From: Roseiarcus sp050012775
Lineage (GTDB): Bacteria > Pseudomonadota > Alphaproteobacteria > Rhizobiales > Beijerinckiaceae
DNA length: 64,000 nt
Assembly: GCA_050012775.1 (NCBI GenBank)
Contig: JBEKGN010000002.1
Coordinates: forward strand, 211,797 to 275,796
Direction of reading: 5' to 3'
In this document: positions 28,500 to 37,387 of the stretch, piece by piece
Numbering within the stretch: the stretch's first letter is position 1
How the letters are laid out: every line of letters starts with the position of its first letter
Notes under the pieces: generated by a model
Database searches by the model: none
What the model saw: the letters and a program-made list of their open reading frames with translations, nothing else
What the model was told of the DNA's origin: nothing
Position numbers and translations under genes: made by a program

Positions 28500-28523
28500 A
28501 ATTCCGTTGACAATGACGGAATT
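28500..28523. promoter_or_regulatory. Inverted repeat upstream of tandem small-protein genes
   Basis: AATTCCGT (28500-28507), 8-nt spacer TGACAATG, ACGGAATT (28516-28523): perfect arms. TTGACA (28507-28512) sits inside and could be a -35 box, making this a candidate operator. It lies about 100 bp before the ATG at 28625. TATTTTATACA just upstream (near 28475-28486) might be a separate -10-like element. Confidence 0.45.
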
Positions 28524-28624
28524 CTTGGCGTTAGTGCCCGTGCGTCATCCCAAATCGGGAATCGATGGGAAGGGCGCCGCCGAAAGGGGCCGTCGGCGAA
28601 ATGGCGAGCAGCGTAGGGGGCAAC

Positions 28625-28981
28625 ATGCGCATTCGTAAACTCGTCGCCGTTCTGGCGACCGCCAGCTTGGCGTTCTGGACGCCGTCGATCATTCCGGTCA
28701 AGGCTTTCTCCATGGGATGCGGGTTGACGACGGAATACCGCACGATCGACACGGCTTTCGCAACCGCTGCGCCCGTTATCATCCCTTGCCCGACGCCACA
28801 TACGCCCTCGCCATGGCCGGTCGTCGCGGTGCTCGTCGGCACGGCCAGCGTGATGCTGAACGCGGCGATCGTGTGGAACACGCAGTGCCGCGAACTGACG
28901 AGCCAGGAGGCGATGACGTCGGCCTTCCTGCCGCTGATCGGCATCGCGCTCGACGCGCAAGCGAGCAAGTGCCACCACTAA
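28625..28981 (+). CDS. Small exported/membrane protein of unknown family, copy 1
   Basis: 118 residues. A basic N-terminus and hydrophobic stretch (residues ~5-27, ending PVKA) look like a signal peptide or anchor. A variable middle region (~30 residues with two Cys) follows. A second hydrophobic segment begins WPVVAVLVG near residue 69, then a conserved WNTQCRELTSQEA stretch, and the protein ends in a Cys-His tail (KCHH). Copy 2 follows 92 bp later. The first 27 residues are identical and the last 58 differ at only three positions, while the middle is diverged. Function unknown. The start at 28625 is preferred over 28565 because the paralogue starts there. Confidence 0.65.
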   Translation: MRIRKLVAVLATASLAFWTPSIIPVKAFSMGCGLTTEYRTIDTAFATAAPVIIPCPTPHTPSPWPVVAVLVGTASVMLNAAIVWNTQCRELTSQEAMTSAFLPLIGIALDAQASKCHH

Positions 28982-29073
28982 TGGGGTCAGCTTCGCCGGC
29001 GTTTCGGCGTGCGCGTCATAGACCTGAGAATTGTGGCGCTTAGGCGAATTCACTGACTTAAACGGGGGGCATC

Positions 29074-29436
29074 ATGCGCATTCGCAAACTCGTCGCGGTT
29101 CTGGCGACCGCCAGTCTGGCATTCTGGACGCCGTCGATTATTCCGGTCAAGGCGGTTACCAACGTGATTCTGCCTTGCGGCGTCGAAGCTGGACAGTATC
29201 AGACGATCGACACCGCTTACGCGGGGGCGCTGATCGTTCCTTGCCCGACGTCGCACGCGCCCTCGCCATGGCCGGTCGTCGCGGTGTTCGTCGGCACGTT
29301 CAGCGTCATGCTCAACGCGGCGATCGTCTGGAACACGCAGTGCCGCGAATTGACGAGCCAGGAGGCGATGACGTCGGCCTTCCTGCCGCTGATCGGCATC
29401 GCGCTCGACGCGCAGGCGAGCAAGTGCCACCGTTGA
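29074..29436 (+). CDS. Small exported/membrane protein of unknown family, copy 2
   Basis: 120-residue tandem paralogue of the gene at 28625, with the same signal-like N-terminus, second membrane segment and KCHR tail. Its middle region (about residues 28-62) differs and carries a Cys near residue 36 plus the shared VPCP motif. GGGGGG precedes the ATG. The pattern of identical ends and a variable centre suggests recent duplication, possibly with gene conversion, and selection or relaxed constraint on the exposed loop. Function unknown. Confidence 0.68.
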   Translation: MRIRKLVAVLATASLAFWTPSIIPVKAVTNVILPCGVEAGQYQTIDTAYAGALIVPCPTSHAPSPWPVVAVFVGTFSVMLNAAIVWNTQCRELTSQEAMTSAFLPLIGIALDAQASKCHR

Positions 29437-29452
29437 CGCTCGCGGCCGACTC

Positions 29453-29470
29453 GGGGCGCATCCGCGCCCC
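29453..29470. terminator. Short stem-loop between convergent genes
   Basis: GGGGCGC (29453-29459), loop ATCC, GCGCCCC (29464-29470) in the 37-bp gap between the second small-protein gene and the argG stop. There is no U-run on either side; a bidirectional pause or terminator is plausible. Confidence 0.45.
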
Positions 29471-29473
29471 GCT

Positions 29474-30715
<1,242 letters not shown>

Positions 30716-30788
30716 TGGAGCAAAAACTCTAAAAAGGGGCGACGAATTGCGGCGGGACTATAGGCGAGGACGCGCGGCGCGCAACCCT

Positions 30789-31445
30789 TCAGGGCGCGCC
30801 GCGCGGCCAAATTGCCCAACGCGCGAGGACGATGACGATGAGGGAAATCAGCCCGCCGAGCAGCGTGTCCGAGAGGTAATGCCCGCCGAACGCGATGCGC
30901 AGCAGGCTCGCCCCGACGCCGAACGCGATCGCGGCGCCCATCGCGACCGCGCGCAACGGCGGCGGGGCGAGGCTCGCCGGGGCGACCATCCAGAAGCCCG
31001 AGGCCGCCTCGCCGGAGGCGAAGGAGCAGTTCCTCCGGCACGCGCCATCGAAGCGATACCACGGGCGGAACTCGTCGGTTCCGCCGAAATCCCGGGTCTG
31101 CACCGGGCGCGGGCGATGCGCGTGGTCCTTGAGGCCGAGATTGACGATGAGGCCGGGGCCGAGCGTCATGGTCACGACGAGGAAGATCACGCCGCGCCCG
31201 CTCGGCGCGAAAGGGACCGCGACGCCGTAGCGGCGCAGCGCATAGAGCGCGGCGTAGGCGGCCATGACGACGAAGGGCGCGACGCGGAAAAAATCACGCC
31301 CCAAGCGTTCGGGCGCGTTGTGGCCGTCGAAGCCGTGATCGTCGTAGAAATAATGGCTCACCGCGAGATCGATTCCCGGCCAGAGCGCGAAGACGACGAG
31401 CGTGAGAAAGGTTAGCCCGAGCAGAACGAGGAGCGTACGCGTCAT
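30789..31445 (-). CDS. PAP2-family membrane phosphatase
   Basis: 218 residues with about six membrane helices. The tripartite PAP2 signature is complete: KDHAHRPRP near residue 106, CSFASGEAASGF near 140-151 and RIAFGGHYLSDTL near 183-195. Such enzymes remove phosphate from lipid A, phosphatidylglycerol-phosphate or undecaprenyl-PP on the periplasmic face. The RPWYRFDGACRRNCSFASGE segment resembles LpxE/LpxF-like proteins, but the substrate cannot be fixed. It lies 3 bp downstream of the SDR gene, probably co-transcribed. Confidence 0.83.
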   Translation of the reverse strand: MTRTLLVLLGLTFLTLVVFALWPGIDLAVSHYFYDDHGFDGHNAPERLGRDFFRVAPFVVMAAYAALYALRRYGVAVPFAPSGRGVIFLVVTMTLGPGLIVNLGLKDHAHRPRPVQTRDFGGTDEFRPWYRFDGACRRNCSFASGEAASGFWMVAPASLAPPPLRAVAMGAAIAFGVGASLLRIAFGGHYLSDTLLGGLISLIVIVLARWAIWPRGAP

Positions 31446-31448
31446 GCT

Positions 31449-32081
31449 TCACAGCACCTTGTAGACCTGGCCGGTCTGCCGGCCCTCGACGCTGCGGCTG
31501 AAGGCGCGCGCCGCGCGAAGCACCGGCACGGGATCGAAGCCGCGGAAGAACGGCGCATAGACGTTCATCGATTCCTCGAACACCGTCGGGCTCACGACAT
31601 TGACGCGAAGCCCGCGCGGCAGTTCGATCGCCGCCGCGCGGACGAAGCTTTCCAGCGCCCCGTTGACCATGCTCGCCGAGGAGCCGGCGACGATCGGCTC
31701 GTCGGCGAGGACGCCTGATATCAAGGTGATCGAGCCGCCGTCGCGTAAGACCTCGCGCGCCGCCAGGGTGAGGTTCACCTGGCCCATCAGCTTGTTGACG
31801 AGACCGAGCCCATAGGCCGATTGCGCGATCGGCGCCGGCGCGATGGCGCTCAGCGGCGCGAAATTCACCACGCCCGCCGCGCAGACGACCGCATCGAGCG
31901 GCCCGGCCGCCCTGAGCCCCGCCGCGATGCTCTCGGGATCGGCGATATCGAGACGGATGTCGCCGGACTTCGAGCCGGCGGCGACGATATCGTGGCGCTC
32001 GCCGAGTTCGGCGACGACGGCGCGCCCCAGCACGCCGCTGGCGCCTACGACGAGAATGCGCAAACGAAGCGCTTCGGACAT
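31449..32081 (-). CDS. Short-chain dehydrogenase/reductase
   Basis: 210 residues. Nucleotide loop VVGASGVLGRAV near residue 12, an aspartate in RLDIADPES near 44 and an NAG-like CAAGVV near 70. The active site appears atypical: serine in ITLISG near 125, and the Y-x-x-x-K position reads SSASMVNGAL near 138, lacking the normal Tyr/Lys. It resembles short SDRs of the YdfG/CsgA-like unclassified group and may bind NAD(P) without classic catalysis. The start at 32081 has AGGAG upstream. Divergent from the aldolase gene by about 160 bp. Confidence 0.72.
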   Translation of the reverse strand: MSEALRLRILVVGASGVLGRAVVAELGERHDIVAAGSKSGDIRLDIADPESIAAGLRAAGPLDAVVCAAGVVNFAPLSAIAPAPIAQSAYGLGLVNKLMGQVNLTLAAREVLRDGGSITLISGVLADEPIVAGSSASMVNGALESFVRAAAIELPRGLRVNVVSPTVFEESMNVYAPFFRGFDPVPVLRAARAFSRSVEGRQTGQVYKVL

Positions 32082-32239
32082 TTTAGGACTCCTCGGACGA
32101 AACGGCCGGGACACTAGCGGAAGCGTTTCCTCGGGGCAAAGCGCGAATTGACCGGCGCGGCCCCGCCGGCGCGCGCGTTGCTTCGCTTCCGGGCCGCGAT
32201 ATAAAGGCGGGCGCCGGGGAGCGGCGCCGAGGGAAGCCC

Positions 32240-33259
32240 ATGTTTCGGTTGGACGAGAAACTCGCGCGCATTCGCGCCGGCGCCTATCGACGTTCCGACT
32301 TCATCATCGCGGACGCCAAGGATCCCGACATGGGGCCGGGGCTGCATGCGGTCGGCCCCGCGCGCGCGCGCGACGGATCGTCGATGCGGTTTCGCACGCG
32401 CGCCGAATTCATTGCATCGATCGAGGCGGTGGTCAGGCAGGACATCGTCGACATCATGCTGACCTCGGCGTCCAATCTCGAGGGCCTCGTCGCGCGCGAC
32501 GCCTTCGCGGGAACCGGCGTCAAGCCGGCGATCCGCGCCAACGATACGACCGACGTCTGGGGCCTGCGCGGGGCAAGCTACGCCAAGAGCCCGTCGCGCC
32601 CGTTTCGCACGGCTTCGCTGTCGCGCGTGCGCTCGGGAGGGGCGACGGCGCAACCCAGCGCCAAGATCGCGTTGACCGATCTCGGGCTCTATTCCATCAC
32701 CTTCACCAACGACATCGATGGGGATGTCGCGTCGCTGGAAGCGTTCCGCGAGTTTCGCGCCGACGCGAGCGCCAACGATTTCCACTACTTCCTCGAAGTC
32801 TTCAATCCGAACGTCGCCGGCGTCGCGCCGGAGCTGACGCCGCATTTCGTCAACGACGCGATCGTGCGCTGCCTGGCCGGCCTCCTCGAGGCCGAGCGGC
32901 CGCGATTTCTCAAGATCGCCTATAACGGCCCCCGAGCGCTGGAGGAACTGGCTTCGTTCGATCCGGGTCTCGTCGTCGGCGTGCTCGGCGGCGGCGCCGG
33001 GACGACGCGCGATTGTTTCGAGCTGATCCATCAAGCCGAGAAATACGGCGCCCGCGTCGCGCTGTTCGGGCGCAAGATCAACCTTGCCGAATCGCCGCTC
33101 GACATCGTTCGCTTCATGCGCGCGGTCGCGGACGGCGCGCTCGAGCCCGGCGAGGCGGTCAAGGCCTATCACGAAGCGTTGCGGCGCGAGAACGTGACGC
33201 CGATCCGCGATCTGGCGGCCGACAACGAGATCACCGAAGCCGTTCTCAAGCAGGGTTGA
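32240..33259 (+). CDS. Putative class I aldolase (DhnA/FbaB/DeoC-like barrel)
   Basis: 339 residues, not annotated with a firm name. The C-terminal part has the late-barrel pattern of DeoC/FbaB aldolases. A candidate Schiff-base lysine is in RFLKIAYNGP near residue 228, a phosphate loop is GVLGGGAGTT near 250, and ALFGRKINLAESP near 275 fits the final phosphate strand. The N-terminal half contains an ANDTTDVWG stretch. It is followed after only 10 bp by a PfkB kinase and then a phosphatase, with a transaldolase converging. That suggests a sugar-phosphate cleavage step whose substrate the kinase provides. Confidence in the fold is moderate and in the reaction low. Confidence 0.55.
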   Translation: MFRLDEKLARIRAGAYRRSDFIIADAKDPDMGPGLHAVGPARARDGSSMRFRTRAEFIASIEAVVRQDIVDIMLTSASNLEGLVARDAFAGTGVKPAIRANDTTDVWGLRGASYAKSPSRPFRTASLSRVRSGGATAQPSAKIALTDLGLYSITFTNDIDGDVASLEAFREFRADASANDFHYFLEVFNPNVAGVAPELTPHFVNDAIVRCLAGLLEAERPRFLKIAYNGPRALEELASFDPGLVVGVLGGGAGTTRDCFELIHQAEKYGARVALFGRKINLAESPLDIVRFMRAVADGALEPGEAVKAYHEALRRENVTPIRDLAADNEITEAVLKQG

Positions 33260-33269
33260 GGGCCCGCCG

Positions 33270-34292
33270 ATGGGCGATCGCCGGGGCATAGCGACGGTGG
33301 GAACCTGGTGCGTCGACTTCAACAAGTCGATCGCCGATTGGCCCGCGGAAGACACGACCAACGAGGTCCTCGCCATGGATCGCCAAGGCGGCGGGTCCGC
33401 GTGCAACATGGCGATCGACCTCAAGCGGCTCGACCCCGCTTTTCCCGTGGAGACGATGGGCGTCATCGGCGACGACGACAACGCGCGCTTTCTTCTTGCG
33501 CAATGCGACGCGTTCGGCGTCCTGCGCGAAGGGCTCGTCAGCCTGCCCGGCGGCGCGACGATGAGCGTCGACGCCTTCAACGTGCTCTCCACCGGCCGGC
33601 GCACGCATTTCTATCACCAGGGCGTCGCCGCCTTGATGAACCCCGAGCACTTCGATTTTTCGCGTTCGCGCGCGCGCTTTCTGCATCTCGGTCTTCCCGG
33701 CGCCCATGTCCGGATGGACGCGCCCTGGCGCGGCGAAGCCAATGGCTGGGTCGTGGCGCTGCGCGCCGCGCGCCAATGCGGCCTCGCCACCAATCTCGAG
33801 CTGATGTCGACCTCGCGCGACAAGCTCGCCGCGCTGGCGCGGCCGTGCCTGCCGCATCTCGACATGCTCATCGTCAACGATTTCGAGATCGGCGCCCTCG
33901 CCGATGTCGAGACGCGCGATTCGAGCGGCGCGAACGCGAAGGCGGTGGCGCGCGCCGTCGACGCGGCGCTGTCGCTCGGCGCGATGGGCCTCGTCGTCGC
34001 CCATTTTCCGGAAGGCGCGATCGCGGCGACGCGCGAGGGGGGACGGTTCGCTCTGGGTTCCCTGGCGATGCCGGGAGAAGCCATCGCCGGCGTCAACGGC
34101 GCGGGCGACGCTTTCGCCGCGGGCCTGCTCTACGGCCTGCACGAGGGCTGGCCGATCGAAGCCGGCCTGCGCCTCGGCCATGCCTGCGCCGCCGCGTCGA
34201 TGCGGGCGGTTTCGACGACCGCGCGGGTCGCGCCGGTCGCCGAGTGTTTGGCGCTCGCGGAAAAATGGGGTTTGCGGCCGGCGCCGGCTTGA
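33270..34292 (+). CDS. PfkB-family carbohydrate kinase
   Basis: 340 residues. Ribokinase-fold markers: GTWCVDFNK near residue 11, the substrate-binding GGGSACNMAIDLKRL near 40, and the C-terminal anion hole and catalytic base NGAGDAFAAGLLYG near 278, with D of GAGD as the base. Likely phosphorylates a sugar, sugar phosphate or nucleoside. Tight linkage to the putative aldolase suggests it makes that enzyme's phosphorylated substrate, as in tagatose- or sulfo-sugar pathways. The start codon is ATG, 10 bp after the aldolase stop. Confidence 0.85.
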   Translation: MGDRRGIATVGTWCVDFNKSIADWPAEDTTNEVLAMDRQGGGSACNMAIDLKRLDPAFPVETMGVIGDDDNARFLLAQCDAFGVLREGLVSLPGGATMSVDAFNVLSTGRRTHFYHQGVAALMNPEHFDFSRSRARFLHLGLPGAHVRMDAPWRGEANGWVVALRAARQCGLATNLELMSTSRDKLAALARPCLPHLDMLIVNDFEIGALADVETRDSSGANAKAVARAVDAALSLGAMGLVVAHFPEGAIAATREGGRFALGSLAMPGEAIAGVNGAGDAFAAGLLYGLHEGWPIEAGLRLGHACAAASMRAVSTTARVAPVAECLALAEKWGLRPAPA

Positions 34293-34307
34293 CGCGCGGC
34301 GCGCCCT

Positions 34308-34964
34308 GTGGGACCCGGCGGAGCCGTCGTTTCGTCAAGCGGAAGTCCGGTCGTCGTGGCGCCTTATCCCCACCGCATCATTTTCGTGCGCCATGGCGAA
34401 ACGTCCTATAACGCCGAGAGCCGGCTCCAGGGCCAGCGCGACATTCCGCTCAACGGCAGAGGGCGCGAGCAGGCGAGCGCGGTCGGACGCGCTCTGCGCG
34501 AAGAGCTGGCGAACGAACTCGCGCGGCTCGACGCCGTCGGCGCCTTCTACGCCTCGCCGCTCATCCGCACGCGACAAACGATGGAGCTCGCGCGCGCCGC
34601 GATGGGTCTCGCGCCAGAGCGCTATCATCTCTCGTCGACGCTGATGGAGCTCACCTTCGGCGACTGGGAGGGGCTGACGTGGCCCGATGTCGAGGCGCGC
34701 GATGCGGCGGGCGCCAGGGCGCGCGAGGCCGACAAATGGAACTTCGCCCCGCCGCGCGGCGAGAGCTACGCCATGCTCGTCGAACGCGTCAGGCCCTGGC
34801 TCGCGGCGCGACAGGGCGATTGCTTCGTCGCCTCGCACGGCGGCGTCGCCCGCGCCTTCATGGTGCTCATCGCCGGCGTCTCCAGCGCGGCCGCGGAAAA
34901 CGCCAACATCTGGCAGGGGCGGGCGCTGATCTTCGACAAGGGCGGGTTTGGGTGGGTGGGGTAG
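34308..34964 (+). CDS. Histidine phosphatase (phosphoglycerate-mutase-like)
   Basis: Up to 218 residues. The phosphohistidine motif is IFVRHGETSYNAESRLQG (near residue 25 of the longest form), arginine and acid residues are in SPLIRTRQTMELA and TFGDWEGLTW, and the second histidine is in VASHGGVARA. The start is uncertain: GTG 34308, or GTG near 34356, since no ATG precedes the RHG motif. Probably a broad phosphatase or a phosphoglycerate mutase. Third gene of the aldolase-kinase run, 15 bp after the kinase stop. Confidence 0.82.
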   Translation: MGPGGAVVSSSGSPVVVAPYPHRIIFVRHGETSYNAESRLQGQRDIPLNGRGREQASAVGRALREELANELARLDAVGAFYASPLIRTRQTMELARAAMGLAPERYHLSSTLMELTFGDWEGLTWPDVEARDAAGARAREADKWNFAPPRGESYAMLVERVRPWLAARQGDCFVASHGGVARAFMVLIAGVSSAAAENANIWQGRALIFDKGGFGWVG

Positions 34965-34995
34965 GGGCGCCCTTCAATTTTGCTGTCGCCGACCG

Positions 34996-35949
34996 CTACG
35001 CCGCCAACGCCAGTCTCCGCTCCATGAATTCGCGCAGCGCCGCCAGATCCTTCGCGAAGGTGCGGATGCCCTCGGCGAGCTTTTCCGTCGCCATCGCGTC
35101 CTCGTTGAGCATCCAGCGGAAGCGCTTTTCGTCCATGGCGACGCGGGCGGGCGCGGGGCCCGGCGCGTCCGGCGACATCGCCCGTTTCAGGATCCCCTGA
35201 TCCTTGGCGAGTTCGTCGAGCAATTGCGGCGAAATGGTCAGACGATCGCAGCCCGCGAGGGCTTCGATTTCGCCGGCGTTGCGAAAGGAAGCGCCCATCA
35301 CGAGGGTCGAGACGCCGTAGGTCTTGTAATAGGCGTAGATCGCGCGCACCGACTGCACGCCCGGATCGGCCTCGGCCGCGTAGGGCCCGCCGCCCGCCTT
35401 GACGTGCCAATCGAGGATGCGCCCGACGAACGGCGAGATGAGGAAAGCCCGGGAATCGGCGCAGGCGATGGCCTGGGCGAGCGAGAAGATCAGCGTCAGA
35501 TTGCAATCGATTCCTTCGCGCTGCAGCGCGCTCGCGGCCTGCGCGCCCTCCCAGGTCGCGGCGATCTTGATGAGAATGCGCTCGCGCCCGACCCCGCGCG
35601 CCTCGTAAGCGCCGATCAGCGCCTTGGCCTTGGCGATCGTGCCCGCGGCGTCGAAGGAGAGGTCGGCGTCGACTTCGGTCGAGACGCGGCCGGGAACGAT
35701 CCGGGTCAGCTCGGCGCCGAAATTGATCGCGAGACGATCGGTCACCGCGCCGGCCGGCGCCCCGGCCTTGCGCCCCCAAGCGACCGCCTCGTCGACGAGA
35801 TGCGAATAGGCCGGCAATTGAGCGGCCTTGAAAATGAGCGTCGGATTGGTGGTCGAATCGGTCGGCTTGAAGATGCGAATCGAGTCCATGTCGCCGGTGT
35901 CGGCGACGACCGTGGTCATGGCGCGCAATTGATCCAGTTTGCTCGGCAC
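34996..35949 (-). CDS. tal: Transaldolase (TalB type)
   Basis: 317 residues, the class-1 TalB length. It transfers dihydroxyacetone units between sedoheptulose-7-P and glyceraldehyde-3-P in the pentose phosphate or ribulose monophosphate network. The Schiff-base lysine is in ILIKIAATWEG near residue 130. Other signatures are TTNPTLI near 33 and CNLTLIFS near 154. The start is probably GTG 35949, with GGAG seven nt upstream; an ATG at 35919 would omit ten conserved residues. It faces the aldolase-kinase-phosphatase run, ending 31 bp from the phosphatase stop. Confidence 0.95.
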   Translation of the reverse strand: MPSKLDQLRAMTTVVADTGDMDSIRIFKPTDSTTNPTLIFKAAQLPAYSHLVDEAVAWGRKAGAPAGAVTDRLAINFGAELTRIVPGRVSTEVDADLSFDAAGTIAKAKALIGAYEARGVGRERILIKIAATWEGAQAASALQREGIDCNLTLIFSLAQAIACADSRAFLISPFVGRILDWHVKAGGGPYAAEADPGVQSVRAIYAYYKTYGVSTLVMGASFRNAGEIEALAGCDRLTISPQLLDELAKDQGILKRAMSPDAPGPAPARVAMDEKRFRWMLNEDAMATEKLAEGIRTFAKDLAALREFMERRLALAA

Positions 35950-36021
35950 GGCGAGGCTCCATCGTTCGCGCGAACTATGCGGCGCGGGGGCGGCGCGCGC
36001 AAGGTCGCGTCCGCCTCGAGG

Positions 36022-37200
36022 TCAGTTCGGCGACGTCGGCGCGGCGCCCGTCGGAGCCGCCGAAGCCGTCGGATCGACAAATCCGCTGGCGTCGATGATC
36101 GACATCGTATTGGCGTCCTGCGCGCGCGGCGTCGCCATTTGCGCGCCGATCGCGTGCAGCACGTCGGGCGTGTCGGCGTAGGCCGCGTGGTCGATGAAAC
36201 CGTCGGAAAAGCTCGAGAGGTCGTAGACCTTGGCGCCGAGGCTTTCGAGCGCCTGCCGATCTTCCGGCTTGGACGGGTTGATCGAGCCGACGCGTAGGCG
36301 CGACTGGGCGATCGCGCTGGAGAGCGACAAAGCGCGATCGTTGGCCGTGGCGAAGACGGTGACCTTGGCGGGCCGGATATGCCCCATCTGCGCGGCGAAG
36401 ACGTCCATGTCGATGTCGGGCGAGGCGAGCATCACTTCGCCGAGATGGCCGCCGAGGTCGCGATTGCCGGCGATCGATGCCTGCCGCAACGCCTCCATCG
36501 CCAGCCAGCCGCCCATGGAATGCGCGAGCACGTGGACTTTGCCGACGCCCGGCGTCGCGCTGATGTCTTGCAAGAGAATCTGCAAGGCGTCGCGCGAAGC
36601 CATCGCGCTGTCCTTGTCCGAGACATAGCCGAACAATTCGTGCTTCGTCGGCCAGGTGAACAGCACCGCGACGCCGCCGAAGCGGCTGTCCGCGGTGATC
36701 TGCGCGGCGCGGTCGCGCGCCTCCGCGAAGCTGGTGTTGAAGCCGTGCACGCACACCAGAACGTCGCGATTGACGCCGATGCGGCCGGAAACATGGGAAG
36801 CGAGTTCGGCGCGGAACTCGTCGGCGTCGAGTTCGCGCTCGCCGGCGACGACGATGTGATCCCTGGCGTTGGCGGCGCCCCACATCGGCTCCTCGATGGA
36901 GCCCGCGCGATGGCCGGGCGGAATCGTCAGGGTGGCGAGCGCGTAATGCGTGCCGTCGGTCGAGGCGGCTTGCGCCGCTGCGCCGGATTCGCCTTTGCGC
37001 GTCGAGGCGACGAAAATCTGCACCGGGCGCGCCTTCGGCGCCCCAGTGGCCGGTCCGCCGCCGAACGAGCCGACATAATTGGCCGCGCCCTCGAAGTCCG
37101 TTTCGACGCAGCCGGAGAGGGCGAGCCCGAGCGCGATCGCCAGACCGAGCCGGCCGATGTCGAGGAAACATTTTCTCGCGCTGCCCAAAGCGGCGGCCAT
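36022..37200 (-). CDS. Lipoprotein alpha/beta hydrolase (DUF900 family)
   Basis: 392 residues from the ATG at 37200. A lipoprotein signal (AIALGLALSGC) puts Cys near residue 30 as the lipidated residue. The hydrolase core has VCVHGFNTSF near 150, the nucleophile motif LAHSMGG near 227 and a likely histidine in DHAAYAD near 342. DUF900 members are esterase-like with unknown substrates; in this order they occur as envelope lipoproteins. Longer in-frame starts upstream (to 37347) have no support. Monocistronic. Confidence 0.82.
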   Translation of the reverse strand: MAAALGSARKCFLDIGRLGLAIALGLALSGCVETDFEGAANYVGSFGGGPATGAPKARPVQIFVASTRKGESGAAAQAASTDGTHYALATLTIPPGHRAGSIEEPMWGAANARDHIVVAGERELDADEFRAELASHVSGRIGVNRDVLVCVHGFNTSFAEARDRAAQITADSRFGGVAVLFTWPTKHELFGYVSDKDSAMASRDALQILLQDISATPGVGKVHVLAHSMGGWLAMEALRQASIAGNRDLGGHLGEVMLASPDIDMDVFAAQMGHIRPAKVTVFATANDRALSLSSAIAQSRLRVGSINPSKPEDRQALESLGAKVYDLSSFSDGFIDHAAYADTPDVLHAIGAQMATPRAQDANTMSIIDASGFVDPTASAAPTGAAPTSPN

Positions 37201-37387
37201 GATCTCGAATTCCCCGATTTGTCGCGGCGATCGCGGACCGCCGTCCTTCGCGCCATAACCTGCATTGGCGCCACGACTTGGCGCTGGCGCGACCTTCGCG
37301 CCGCTCATCGGCCACGGATGTGGCGAGAGTGAGACGCACCGCGCCATGGGCGCGAATCGCGCGCGCTTGCGGCGGGGAAAGCCGAGC

